Below are positions 51,553 through 61,700 of a stretch of DNA of 64,000 nt, piece after piece. The DNA is from Prorocentrum cordatum. Taxonomy: Eukaryota; Sar; Dinophyceae; Prorocentrales; Prorocentraceae. Within the stretch, counting starts at the first letter, position 1; every line of letters begins with the position of its first letter. A model generated the notes under the pieces. That model saw only the letters and a program-made list of their open reading frames with translations. It was not told the DNA's origin and ran no database searches. The position numbers and the translations under genes were made by a program. The stretch spans positions 277,001 to 341,000 of the forward strand of contig CAUYUJ010009369.1 in NCBI GenBank assembly GCA_963575745.1, written 5' to 3'.

Positions 51553-52696
51553 AGCCAATTTGACTCAAGCCAATGCGGCTCTTCCCAAACGGGCCCAGGA
51601 TGGCTCCACCAAGCCTGCCCAGATAACTCGGTAGAATCACGAACCACCCTGCATGCAATTCAACGCTGAGCTGGCAGTGGCGGGACTTGCTGCAGGCAGC
51701 TGGATATGCCGATGCCCTGGAGAACTGGATGCCCCTCCGAAGAGCGAGGTCCGAGGCTCGAGGAACGAGGTTTTGGTGACTTTGTTTTTGCTTTTTCGGT
51801 CTCCCGGTCGCGGACAACAGCGACGACGACGAATTTCTGGGAAATCTTGAGATTCTCTGGAAATTCTGGAAGATTCCTTGAGACATGTGGGGAAATAGCG
51901 TGACGTGATCGGGGGGGGGAGGGGCGGGGTCGATCACGAGCGTTATCGCCCAGACTAAAAAAAACAAGCTCTTGGGGCATACGAACATATCATTGACTGA
52001 ACACCTGCCGTGAGATTGGAACTCGCTCTGCGCAGATCGCCTGGCCATCGGGCAGGCATCGCCCGCGTGCCAGGAGCACAGACATGACACTCCGCCCCTC
52101 TCCGAGAAGCCATTCTCCAGAGGACCCGCCATGTGCAACATCGGTGTCACGTGCGCTCGCAGTGTACTACAACATGGGGTCAACATTTTTTTTGATCTGC
52201 GGGGCGAGAGCGAACCTCTTCCGCTAAAAGCTAGGCGGACGACGCACAGCTTTCATTAGGGAGACAGGGCACAGGAAGGCGGGGCCTCAGGCGGCCGGAG
52301 CGGGCGGGGCCCGGGGAACAGGCGGTGCCGAAGTGGAAGTGCAGGAAAAGGTACGCCTTGGACAGGGACCGGGGGCGAAGACCCGGAAGGCGAAGGAAAT
52401 GATGTTGCCATGGGGACAACCAACAAACTGCATACATATGAAACGTTTGGCGCCCCGAGCCTCCAGCCACCGGACCCAAGAAACCCGCGTGGAGCGCCAC
52501 AAGGTTTGTGCCTATGGCGTGATTCGCTCTTCGAACAAAAATCCCCGCTCGGCTGCGCGACGTGCGTCGCGCGACAGAAGAAGGACGATACCTCGTCCCC
52601 AGCCTCTGTCTTTCCTATCCGCCCATGCTCCTCCTGCAGAGGGACCCGCCCGTGTGCAACGTATCCCTGCTCGGCTGTCCGCCACGCGTGGCACGA
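51553..52696. other. No recognised gene
   Basis: The minus strand is open from 52186 to 51407 with mixed composition, but I see no family motif. A diverged family B-like arm (GAAACGTTTGGCGCCCC, 52440) pairs loosely with GGAGCGCCACAAGGTTT (52492). Confidence 0.35.
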
Positions 52697-52898
52697 TGAT
52701 CGGGTCGGGCGAAAGGGGGGGATAGCAAAGGGGGGGTTTGAGAATCAGCCCACGTAGCTGATGCTCCCGGCGCCTCCCGGAGCCGGGAGGCGCCCATGCA
52801 TCGAGGAATGGGCCCCTCGGTGGGGCCGGAACCAGCTGCATGCAGCAGATTTCGTAACCCCCCCTTTCCCTATCCCCCCCTTTCGTCCGGCCCGAGAG
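52697..52898. mobile_element. Family D inverted-repeat element
   Basis: Left end CGGGTCGGGCGAAAGGGGGG and right end CCCCCTTTCGTCCGGCCCGA are inverted. The interior contains GCGCCTCCCGGAGCCGGGAG and AGCTGCATGCAGCAGATTTC, both shared with the copy at 35216-35385. Flanks GTGGCACGATGATC and GTGCCACGACCAGC are about 80 percent alike, an eroded target duplication. Confidence 0.75.
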
Positions 52899-53350
52899 GA
52901 GTGCCACGACCAGCCTCCCGCGTGCGTCCTCTGTGGGACGTCGACCCGCACGCCTCACCGATCCTGACCAGGCCCCCCGTGGGCACAGCACCGGTGCATC
53001 CTGGGCACAGGACCAGCGTGGGCACGCCCGCCTCACTTGGCCAGGGAGGCAGATACGACGGGGGGCCCTGGGACACACACACAAATACATAGGCACAAAC
53101 CTTAGGAGTTCTCATCTGTTCCCGTATCTTTGGGCTTTCGTCTTCCCCCCACTTACCATCTTGTTCCTTATTTCCCTGGGAGTCGACGGTCTTTGATGTC
53201 TGTGTTTTTTTGTTCCCCCTCCCGAGTATACGCCCGCCTGACTTGGCCAGGGAGGCAGATACACTGGCCGTCGGCCCAAGACGAGCCTGGCCACAATCGG
53301 CGTCTCCCGAGTCAGGGGCGCGACCACCCTCCCCCGAGACAAGGCCTACA
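52870..53350 (-). CDS. Unrecognised gene segment, two exons around a family C intron
   Basis: Upstream segment (53350-53238) reads RGRVVAPLTRETPIVARLVL then GRRPVYLPPWPSQ. Downstream (from 53031) reads AGVPTLVLCPGCTGAVPTGG then LVRIGEACGSTSHRGRTREA. AAGTCAG|GCGGGC to AAGTGAG|GCGGGC removes 206 bp, keeps phase 0, and merges two copies of YLPPWPS(Q/E)AGV. The upstream segment follows a possible TAG acceptor near 53351. Downstream it runs into a family D element. No domain is recognised, but the composition is protein-like. Confidence 0.45.
53072..53212 (-). mobile_element. Family C element between 33-bp direct repeats
   Basis: A family C copy (ACACACACACAAATACATAG ... GATGTCTGTGTTTTTTTG). The 33-bp phrase ACGCCCGCCT.ACTTGGCC...AGATAC lies at 53024-53056 and 53230-53262 with one mismatch, so element and duplication have a 206-bp period equal to the proposed GC-AG intron. 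Confidence 0.8.
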
Positions 53351-54680
53351 CGACTACAGCAGCGGCCTTCTGACTGCCGCCGCAGCGACCGCGAGCGCGA
53401 GCGCGACCGTGAGCGCGCCATAGCCCGCGCGTGCGCCGCCCTGAGCGCTGCTTGAAGAAGAGATGGGAAGAAGATGAGGAGGCGAATGGGGAGGAGGAGG
53501 AGGAGGGAGGAGAAGGGAGGAGGCAGCAGAGAGTACGGGGAGGGGCCAGCGATCATGTCCTGTCCTGGGCAAGGGTAGACGAGGCAGGGCAATACGATGG
53601 TGGGCTGCACCCATTCGGTAGTTTTTGTCGGTGGATATCTCAAGCTCTCCGCCACTTCTGGCGGTGTGCGTTGCGGGCAGGAACGCAGCAAAGCCAAACG
53701 AGCGGCATTGACAGTGTAGCTCCGCACACGTGACACATGTTAGCGAGCAGGAACACAGCAAAGCCCCATGTTCCCAGATGCCCCACGGATGCACAAATAT
53801 TGCCTCCAGTATGGGCCCACGAGGCTCAAATAATACCCCAAGATGACTCTGGGGTTGCTCTGGAACCTCCTTGGGATATCCCAGAGAGGTCAACATCAAC
53901 GAACCACATTAGTGTCAGGGGGGGTGACCCTGAGGGGGGGCATGAGTTCGATCCATTGGTGCACCGAACTGCCGCAAACAGATGCCCCCCGCATGCCCCC
54001 CCCCTATCGGCAACTATCGGGAGCTGCCGGCGGCTGGGGGTATCTGTTTTGGGCGGCTCGGTGCAACAACCGATCGAAGTCACACACACACACACCATGG
54101 CACACCCCCCCCTTTGCGGGATCCTGGTAGTGCTCAATGTTTTGCTGATTTTTTCCAGGCTGGTGCAGTCAGCCCGTATCATAAGGACGCGCGGTAAGGA
54201 TGCAAGGGCCTTGGACGCCCACTTCGGATCTTTCCGAGCGGGGCGCGGCCAACGAAAGCGCCAACGATGTGTCGAGGAGGCAAGGCTGCAGGGGTACCCT
54301 TGGGAAGGATGCCCATCCTGACTATGCGGGTTGACTGCAATCCAAGGCCGCGAACGCACAGCCGTGGGCGACTGCTCGCGCGGCGGCGCGTGTCCCCGCG
54401 CCGCCGTGGGGGAGGAGCGCGGCAGGCGTCGGCGGCGCGCACCGCGGGTGGCTCAGCTCGTCGTCGGCCCCACGCGCGCGAAGGTGGGCAGGTCTGGGGC
54501 CCCGAAGGCGTCTGTGATCCACCTCTCGGGTGCTGCTGGAAGTGCCCCTGGCCCAAGGTGCCCCCAGGATTTCCAAGGAGGCCCACCTCGGCCTCCAGGG
54601 CACCCCTCACGAGGCCCAGGGGGCCCCAGGGGCTCCAGAGTGGAGCGGCAGGCTGCGGGCACCTCGGGCTAGGGGCACCT
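53351..54680. other. No recognised gene
   Basis: GGAGGA-type tract at 53480-53530 and a CACACACACACA run at 54082-54095. GC-rich with overlapping open frames at 54270-54660 that are shadows of composition. Confidence 0.4.
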
Positions 54681-55337
54681 CTAGCAACCCCCGAACCTCG
54701 TCAGCATCTGCTGCGCCAGCCGGAAGTAGCCGAAATGGTCGACGCCCTCGAGGACGTGGGACTCCTTCGGGTCCGGCAGCGTCTCCACGAACGACCGGAA
54801 CTGCGGAGCGCTGCAGAACTGGTCGCTGCTGCCGACCACGAGCAGCTTGGGCTTCCCCGCCGACTCCCTTACTCTCCTCAGTATGCTGGCGCTGTTGAAC
54901 AAGTAGAGGGCCCACGTGTAGCCCAGGGGCGGGCCGAGCAGGCAGAACCCGATGCACTCCGGGATCTCGGCGGCCGCCGCTCCGGCGATGAGCGACCCGT
55001 AGCTGTAGCCCACCAGCAGGACCTGCGCGGCGAGGGCCTCGGACTCGCCAGGCCGGGGCCGCGTGAACCACTCCGCCACGGCCCGGACGTCCGCGATGCT
55101 GGACGAGCCCGTGCCGAGGCCGCCCCGGAAGTTGAACCGCGCCGTGGAGCAGCCCGCCTCGCCCATCACCCCGCACACCGTCCTGCAGTGCGGGTCGTCC
55201 ATGCACCCGCCGAGCGGCCCCCACGGGTGCGTCGCGATGACCACCACGGGGCTGCGCTGCACCACGACCTTTGCGCAGACCTCGCCGCCTCCGGGCAGCG
55301 GGATGCGGACGGCCTCCTCTCGGCCGCCGCCGCGCAT
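54681..55337 (-). CDS. Alpha/beta hydrolase, intronless, 218 aa
   Basis: A complete small alpha/beta hydrolase. The order of motifs is typical: beta-strand VVVIATHPWGPLGG (about residues 31-44, oxyanion-loop region), RFNFRGGLGTGSSS (about 68-81), nucleophile elbow GYSYGSL (Ser about 114), acid strand LLVVGSSDQF (Asp about 174), and catalytic His in VLEGVDHFGYF (about 200). The closest known type is the bacterial-like dienelactone/YpfH group of serine hydrolases, usually 200-230 aa, so the length fits. The substrate cannot be told. No signal peptide or membrane segment is seen, so it is probably cytosolic. The ATG at 55337 precedes MRGGGREEAVRIPL. No element interrupts it. Confidence 0.85.
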   Translation of the reverse strand: MRGGGREEAVRIPLPGGGEVCAKVVVQRSPVVVIATHPWGPLGGCMDDPHCRTVCGVMGEAGCSTARFNFRGGLGTGSSSIADVRAVAEWFTRPRPGESEALAAQVLLVGYSYGSLIAGAAAAEIPECIGFCLLGPPLGYTWALYLFNSASILRRVRESAGKPKLLVVGSSDQFCSAPQFRSFVETLPDPKESHVLEGVDHFGYFRLAQQMLTRFGGC

Positions 55338-55804
55338 GCCCGCCGTGCTGGCTGCGGCCTGCGCAGCGCCCGCCCCTCCCGCTCACGCGGGGGGGGGGGA
55401 CGCGCGAGGCGCGCGACGGGGCTCTGCGGCTGGAGTCAAAAGGGCTTCGGAGGAACTCCACAGGCTTTGGAGAGGCCTTGGGAACGCCCCGACACTGCCC
55501 CAAGAGCTCCCCCCCAACCCTCAAACTGGAGGCTCCTCCCAACAGTGATTCTCTTCCGTGGCTCGTCCCTCTGGAGGGCAATCAACTTTCCATGCTGACC
55601 ATTCTGGCGGGCGCAACTGATATCAATCCGTCTTGGCCAAATGGATAGACCATCATGCCATCATGTCACGGCACCTTGCCGCATCATTTGCGACAACATG
55701 TTGCTTCAGCAGCGCGGAGTGTCGAATCTGGGACCCTCGAGGCATGTCGGTCTCGCTTCGTGACGTCTCCCACGCTTCACATGTCCCTCGCACTTGTCTG
55801 GCAA
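55338..55804. other. Upstream region of the hydrolase
   Basis: Contains a G run (55389-55400) and no recognised promoter. Dinoflagellates rarely use TATA boxes and add a spliced leader in trans; I see no clear leader-acceptor feature to report. Confidence 0.3.
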
Positions 55805-56617
55805 TCACAATTCTTCTGGGTCCCCGTTCTGTGAGACGGGGACAAGGAATGGCGAACGGGACGGGGGAAGAGTGGGAGGAAGGATGCAGAAGGAGGGATG
55901 CATTGACAAGTAACAGAAACATGCAAAGAAGAGGGCATTGCCTGAACGCATTCGACGAGTTTCTACCGTGAGCCCAGTTGGTAATCTTACGCCTGATTGT
56001 CGGGGCACTCTTTCCTCACGGCGTTTCGCAGGAGGGTGCGGATTGTGGAATATAACCACACAGAGGAGTCCCTCGGGACCACAGGGAGCGGAGAGCCCTA
56101 GAGCGCCCGCCCCTCCTTCTTTTCCTCCTCCTCCTACTCTATTGGCATAACCATGCGACAACAATGCCTCCACGCATACGCCACTTGGGTTGCCAGTGAT
56201 GGAAATTGCCGTGGAACTCGCAAAGGCAGCACTCTCGCTGGCCCACTGGTCTGCGCAGAATTGTTCAAGGAAAGAAAGCAACATGACCAACATAGCCTGA
56301 CAATGACCCGACAACATCATAGACAACACGTTCATGTTGCTCGAAGATCTTGAACACGAGGGCTGACCACACGAGTACCTAGTAACGCCTACACCAGGCC
56401 TCACCAATACTCGCTTTGCGTTTTGCGCGAATATGGCTCTACCACCTGTGTCTGAACGCCAAGGGCATGTCCAACCTAGCCAATTGAAACCAAGTAAACA
56501 ATCATTTCGGTGGTGGGGCATCTTCACGTGAACGACATGCTTCCGCAAAAGAGTGTAACTACGCCGCGAGGCTCTAATTCCAAGCGGTAGTGCATCAATT
56601 GAGCGTACTCGTGACAT
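55805..56617 (-). other. Long unassigned open frame downstream of RCC1 gene
   Basis: A 270-codon minus-strand frame begins 22 bases inside the RCC1 gene end, in another frame. It contains a hydrophobic stretch (LSMMLSGHCQAMLVMLLSFL) and less biased codons. It could be 3' untranslated sequence, a frameshifted RCC1 tail, or a separate gene. Nothing in it is recognisable. Confidence 0.2.
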
Positions 56618-57870
56618 AACGCAATTGCTTGGAATGAAGCGCGTACACTTTCAATGCATCTGGTAGCTCTTTCCGGGTCAATCGGAGACGGGGGAGATCC
56701 GATCGATTCGGAGGAATGTCGCACTCACCGAACTCATTGTGACCACAAGCCACGGCGACGCCATCGCTTCTGACCAGAACGCTATGGCGCCATCCTGCGG
56801 CAATCTGCACGTAAACCAAACCTCCGTCCAACGCAGGAAGGTCGCACTGCCCAAAACCGTTGTTGCCGCATGCCATGGCCGCGCCATCGCTCCTGAGCAG
56901 AACTGTATGCCTCGCTCCTGCAGCAACCTGTGTGTAAACCAAGCCTTCGCCCACTGCTGGAACGTCGCACTCGCCAGACTCATTGCTACCGCAGGCAACA
57001 GCCGCACCATCGCTCTTGAGCAGAACTGTGTGACGCCACCCTGCGGCAACTTGTATGTAGATCAAACCTTCTTCTAACACAGGGAGGTCACACTCTCCAA
57101 ACGTGTTGTTGCCGCACGCCAGCGCCTCACCGTCGCTCCTGAGCAGAACTGTATAGCATCCTTTTGCGGAAACTTGCGCATAGGTAGCATGTCGGTCGAG
57201 AGGAGGAAGGTCACACTGCCCGAAGTCGTTGTGGCCACAAGCAACGGCCGTGCCGTCGCTCCTTAGCAGAACTGTATGCCGAAATCCTGCAGCAGCCTGC
57301 TTGTAGATCAGGCCTCGATCCAACGCAGAAATGTCACACTCTCCAAAAAAACTGCTGCCGCACGCCGCTGCCGTGCCGTCACTCCTGACCAGAACCGAGT
57401 GGCGAAATCCCGCAGCAACCTGCAGGTAGGTCGCGCGCGCTCGCAACGCAGGAATGTCTTGGAGGCCGCTGGGGGGTCTGAACTGGATGGGGCCCGAGAA
57501 AATCGGTTAGGAGGGGGGATGGGGCCAAATTCGCTCAAAATCGGTCCCGAGACCCCTCCCGGGTTCCATCTGGTTCAGTTGTTCAGTCCAGATCCGTTTC
57601 TGACGGTCCCGGGCCCCGAAGACGGCCTAGGGCAAAACACCGTCCGGAGCCCAGAACCTCGAACCTGCCAGCCCCTTCCTGTTGGCCAGAACCTGTGCTG
57701 GGCCACCTCAGACTCCCAGACGTCTCCAAAATGTCGCACTCTCCGAAGATGTTGTTCCCGCAGGCCACGACCGTGCCGTCGCTCCGGAGCAGAACCGTGT
57801 GGCCGTACCCCGCGGAGGCCATCCCAGAGAACCGGCAGAACGCTCGAGCGATGGCGGCTGAGCCGAGCCA
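56595..57870 (-). CDS. RCC1-repeat protein with one intron
   Basis: Exon 1 (from about 57870 to 57736) contains GYGHTVLLRSDGTVVACGNN and IFGECDI. Exon 2 (57458-56595) holds six more RCC1-like blades of about 39 aa, each of the form YxQVAAGxRHTVLLRSDG then xAxACGxNxxGECDxPxL, and ends LTRKELPDALKVYALHSKQL...TLN. RCC1 repeats form a beta propeller for protein or chromatin binding; this HTVLLRSDG subtype is abundant in dinoflagellates. Seven blades make a full propeller. The intron splits GECDI|PAL exactly, and frame is kept only when 277 bp is removed. The 5' start is uncertain (possible Met at MASAGYGHTV). Upstream abuts a family B hairpin. Confidence 0.82.
57459..57729 (-). mobile_element. 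Inverted-repeat element forming the RCC1 intron
   Basis: On the minus strand the element begins TTGGAGACGTCTGGGAGTCT and ends with the inverse of TTGGAGGCCGCTGGGGGGTC. The hexamer GACATT lies on both sides (57730-57735 and 57453-57458). Removing the 271-bp element and one hexamer rebuilds the RCC1 phrase GECDIPALR exactly. The splice dinucleotides are unclear: shifting inside the hexamer gives AC...AG at best. Only one copy is in this window. Confidence 0.8.
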
Positions 57871-57907
57871 GCAACGGATCCGAACAATAGAACAGCGGGC
57901 GTCCACA

Positions 57908-58500
57908 TGAGCATAAACTTCGGAGCTTCGCGCGGACTTCTTGCCTCCTCGTGTGGGGGCCTCCTCGGAGCCTCTTGGGGGGGGCACGGCCCGATTTTGC
58001 CTCGGGGCCCTGGTCAAGAGCGCACCCTGGGTGACGCCCGGAGAGCAGCGGCATCGCTTCCTTCCACCCCTTCTGTTTTGTTTGGAAGCAGAAAAAGCGC
58101 CATGAACAGAAACTTTTGGCGCTTCGCGCAGATTTCCTGGATCCGCGCTGGACCCTCCTCCCTGGCGCGCAGAGCGCGCCAGGGGCGGCGCTGGAGGCGC
58201 CGCCAGGAGGGGCCAGCGCGGATCCAAGAAATCCGCGCGGAGCGTCGAGAGTTTATGTTTTTGGTGTTTGTCTTTTCTTCTTCGAGTATCGCCTCCTTCC
58301 TTCCCTTCTGTTGGTTTGTTTGCGCTAGCCCAAGCATGCACTTGCGGAGGTCCGCGTGGGCTTCCTGCTTCGGCGCTGGAAACCCACTCCCGGGGCGCGC
58401 GCGGAGCGCGCCGGGGGCTGCGCCGGAAGCGCCACCAGCAGGGGGGCACGGCGCCGATGTGCGCAATCCGCGCGGACCTCCGAATTTTTAGGTTCATGCA
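57908..58500. mobile_element. Nested family B hairpin elements
   Basis: An outer pair of arms (CATAAACTTCGGAGCTTCGC at 57911 and GCGCGGACCTCCGAATTTTT at 58471) encloses an inner full hairpin (58104-58262: AGAAACTTTTGGCGCTTCGC ... GCGGAGCGTCGAGAGTTTAT) whose centre GCGGCGCTGGAGGCGCCGCC is a near-perfect palindrome. The layout suggests insertion of one copy into another. It lies just upstream of the RCC1 gene. Confidence 0.7.
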
Positions 58501-58542
58501 TTGCTTGTTCTCCTACGTGCAAAACATGAGGACCAGCATTAG

Positions 58543-58692
58543 GTCGGGCATGTCCCCCCACAGGCAGTTTTTGGGACGGAAAAGTGAAAACATCCAAGAC
58601 ATGCTCAAGCAATGACCAAAAATACTCAAACGTCGTCCCCATATCTTTTCACTATCCTTGAAGATCGCCCCTGTAGAGGGACAGAGCCCGAC
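58543..58692 (+). mobile_element. Family A element with 11-bp target duplication
   Basis: Starts GTCGGGCATGTCCCCCCAC and ends CTGTAGAGGGACAGAGCCCG. GAGGACCAGCA is present at 58528-58538 and 58700-58710. The TTAG|GT edge and GGACAG resemble the other spliceable copies. Confidence 0.82.
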
Positions 58693-58699
58693 TTCACAC

Positions 58700-59250
58700 G
58701 AGGACCAGCAGCCCTCACCAGCAGATTGCGCCGCAGCGGGCGTGGCGCGGAGCGCTGCCCGGGCCGCGCTCTCTCGGTGGGACAGCGTGCCGGGGCGTGG
58801 GGCCCGCGGAGCTCGGCGGCCCAGCTCCTGCGACGGGGCGGCTGTGCACGCGCACCAGTCCTGGCAGGTGGGCTCCTCCGGGGCCCTGGGGCAGGACCTC
58901 CTCCTCCTCCTTCCTCCTCCTCCTCCCTCCTCCTCCCTCCTCCCTCCCTCCCCCTCCTCCTCCTCCTCCTCCTCCTCCTCCTCCTCCTCCTCCTGCTCCT
59001 CCTCCTCCTCCTCCTCCTCCTCCTCCTCCTCCTCCTCCTCCCTCCTCCTCGGCCGTCAGGCCTGGGTATGTTTAAAGTCCCTGCCACCGCGGCCAAGCGG
59101 TGCAGCCTGGGCGCCGTGTCGCACCTCCTGTATGAGGTGCACCGCCGATGATGATGCGGAGGCGGGTGCCCGCGGCTCACAGCGTCCAACCACCTTGGTT
59201 GGAATGCCACTAGCCGCGGGCATATCGTGTGCCGTGCTATGATGAGGTTC
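58700..59250. other. Possible exons on either strand around a CCT tract
   Basis: A CCT tract (58898-59055) separates two open segments. Plus: HEDQQPSPADCAAAGVARSA...SGALGQ before and AWVCLKSLPPRPSG... after. Minus: HDMPAASGIPTKVVGRCEPR...GRDFKHTQ before and open frame after. CAGGACCT and CAGGCCT flank the tract, as at other CCT introns, but the strand cannot be decided because both stay open. No family is recognised. Confidence 0.3.
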
Positions 59251-59269
59251 TGGCGCTGGGTACCACTCC

Positions 59270-60705
59270 GTGTTGTCTTGCTGGGTAGGCCCAGCACTTG
59301 ACCAATCCCGCCCCTGGTGGGGCCTCCTCCCACCCCGCCTGTCGGCTGGGGGGAAAGGGCCAGGGGGCGACCTCACCCTGCGGGATTGTGGTCGCTGGTC
59401 CAATGCTCGGGTCCTGCCCGTTGCTTTCCTATTTGTTGGTTTCCCCCCTAAGGCACGGCGTTTCAGGCGCTATTGGGGGTTAGCCAATAATAGGAGGCCA
59501 GAGGACGGATTCAGCTTGTGCCTGCTTCCTCTTTGTACACGTGTGCGCCCTGCTAAGGGAAGCTATGATGTGTGGCAGGTTTGCAAGGGCATGCTCGCCC
59601 GCGCCATGATCGGCGCCACGTTTACCCGTGTGGGCATGATTAACGTTCTTCCCTCACGGTCAGACGAACAACTCCCTCCTCCTCCTCTTCCTCCCCCCTC
59701 CTCCTCTTCCTCCTCCTCCTGCCCCTTCTCCTCCTCCTCCTCCTCCTCCTCCTCCTCCTCCTCCCTCCTCCTCCTCCTCCTCCTCCTCCTCCTCCTCCTC
59801 CTCCTCCTGTTCCTCCTCCTGTTCCTCTCTCCTCCTGCTCCTCCTCCTCCTCCTCCTCCTCCTCCTCCTCCTGCTCCTTCTCCTCCTCCTCCTTCTCCTC
59901 CTCCTCCTCCTCCTCCTCCTCCTCCTCTTCCTCAGGCGACCTGGGTCATCCGCAGCCGTCTGCGGATGACACTGCTAGACTGGATCCTGACCTCAAAATG
60001 TCCCGTGCAGTGTGTCAGCTAGCCGCGAAAGTGCTCCCTAGTTGGCCACGCCTTGACCTCAGCGAAGTCTCCTGGACTAAGCCGTCAGCCTCAGTTTCTA
60101 TGAATTCGACGTCTGCTAGATGCCAGTGGACGATAATTCAGGTTGCGCAGTTGGCGTCCTCCCCAGGCTTCTGGAAATGCACGACTTGTGGCAGAGTTAG
60201 TCGTGCGTCAACCCACGGCCCTCCCCCGAGCGCTCCCCGTTGTAAGCCGATCGCGGGTCTCGAGTCGGGTGCGCTGGAAAAGAGGGGCCACTCTTGTATC
60301 ACGTTGTCTTGCTCTGACCAGGCGTCGCTGGTAGTCTGCACGAAGTGTTTCTGCTACTCGTCGCACGGCAGAGTCGCAGGACTGGGAGGCAGGTGCCTTG
60401 GACCTTGGACCGACTAGGTCAACTTTTTACAACAACTGGGGGCTGATCCGCAGAGGGCGGCACCCAAAGCGCCCAGAGGTCACGGTAGAACGCGGCCCCT
60501 GGGGCAGCCATTCTTTTGGTTTTGTCCCAGACGAGGAGGAGGAGGAGGTCCCCGCCCCTTCGTCTGAGCCTCCCCCCACCTCGGCCTCGGAGGAGGAGGG
60601 AGCACGAGAGAGACGCCGTGCCGCGATCGCACGGCGTCTCCTGGCAGCGGCGAGCGGTCCGCCTCGGGACTCGCCGTATCAGCCTCAGGCCCCGTTTTGA
60701 GGGCT
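59270..60705 (+). pseudogene. Non-LTR retrotransposon C-terminal region
   Basis: From 59998 the frame reads ...GFWKCTTCGRVSRASTHGPP...CK, then GHSCITLSCS...VVCTKCFCYSSHGRVAGLGG, and after a +1 shift near 60405 TRSTFYNNWGLIRRGRHPKR. Two CxxC zinc-ribbon-like units followed by GRHP are the typical tail of dinoflagellate LINE-type polyproteins, after RNase H. Upstream, KGSYDVWQVCKGMLARAMIG ... VLPSRS (59540-59663) joins through a CCT tract to GDLGHPQPSADD. Frameshift and missing reverse transcriptase mark it as a remnant. It ends in an acidic tail, EEEEEVPAPSSEPP, at about 60600. Confidence 0.55.
59664..59935 (+). repeat. CCT tract acting as candidate intron
   Basis: 272 bp of CCT repeats between GGTCAGACGAAC and CCTC(AG)GCGACC, which share TCAGxCGAmC. 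The 3' edge CTCTTCCTCAG|GCGACC is an ideal acceptor. Joining ...PSRS to GDLGHPQ keeps the frame (phase 1). The donor side would be AC, as in the RCC1 intron, not GT. Confidence 0.65.
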
Positions 60706-60930
60706 TTTCGCAGCTTGCCTCCCCAAGGGAGGCCCTTAGCCGCCACAGAAGGAGCAGCTCCCATGATGTCGATGGTAAAAGAATCCTCCTCCTCCTCCTC
60801 CCTCCTCCTCCTCCTCCTCCTCCTCCTGAGGGTCCGCCGTCCGCGCGAAATCGATTCGCGCGAAAACTGCGGGCCGTTCGAAAGAAATCCGCTGAGCGCG
60901 CGCGCGCGCGAAAAGAACCCAGGGCATCCC
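60706..60930. other. Spacer with short CCT tract and CGCG run
   Basis: A CCT tract at 60784-60826 and an alternating GCGCGCGCGCG run at 60897-60910. No gene. Confidence 0.5.
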
Positions 60931-61390
60931 AGAAGATGGCGGGAACCATGATTTTGGAGAAGTCGAGGCTGGAAAACCCCCGAAATTCCGGTTCCCTGCT
61001 CTGTCTGGCGCCCCAGGGACCCACGGCGGCCCCGAGGATGGCGGGAACCATGATTTTGGAGAGATCCAGGCCGGAAAAGCCCGAAATCGTGGTTCCCGGC
61101 TCTGTGCTCTGTGCTCTCTGCTGCCCTGTGCTCTCTCTGCTGCTCTGTACTCTCTGCTGCTCTGTGCTCTCTGCTGTTATGTGCTCTCTGCTGCTCTGTG
61201 CTCTCTGCTGCTCTGTGCTCTCTGCTGCTCTGTGCTCTTTTTGCTGCTCTTTGCTCTTTGCTGCTCTGTGCTCTCTGCTGCTCTGTGGTCTCTGCTGCTA
61301 TGCGCTCCCAGGGCCCCGCGGCCCACAGGATGGCGGGAACCATGATTTTGGAGAGATCGAGGCCGGAAAAGCTCAAGTCCTCATGGACTT
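60931..61390 (+). repeat. Hairpin repeat GGCGGGAACCATGATTTTGG, first block
   Basis: Units of about 95-100 bp contain GGCGGGAACCATGATTTTGG, GGCCGGAAAAG, then CGAAATCGTGGTTCCCGGC, so each unit can fold into a hairpin with an 18-bp imperfect stem. Copies start near 60938, 61038 and 61330. A CTCTGTGCTCTCTGCTG satellite (61095-61305) is inserted after the second unit. Confidence 0.8.
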
Positions 61391-61700
61391 TCTAGCACAT
61401 GTGCGATCCGAGCAGTCAGCAGCAGCCCCAGCGCGAACCGACTGCCCACAAAAGCAGGATGACCCATGCGCTTAAACAACCTTAGCATGAAAGATGCCGA
61501 GCGATGGTGAAACAGCACGAGAGCTAGAACAATGCAAAACGACACGCTGGTGGCCAAGAAAATCGCAGTCGGTCGATGCTGCAGATCGCGCTGGGAGGAC
61601 GAGACCGCTGGGTGGCGGAGCGGTGCAGGCTGGCACATCGCCGCCACTCCGCGTCGTAGCGGTCTAGTCCCCGAGAGCGTGCAGAGAGCACCCCCCGCCC
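61391..61700. other. No recognised gene
   Basis: Unique-looking lower-GC sequence between two blocks of hairpin repeats. Short frames only. Confidence 0.4.

Noticed and set aside
53930-53975. tRNA-like GTTCGATCC box
   Set aside because: No matching acceptor stem, D-arm or anticodon arm could be folded upstream.
54607-55581. 324-codon minus-strand frame overlapping the hydrolase
   Set aside because: Shadow frame of the alpha/beta hydrolase in GC-rich DNA. The 54681-55337 frame carries all catalytic motifs.
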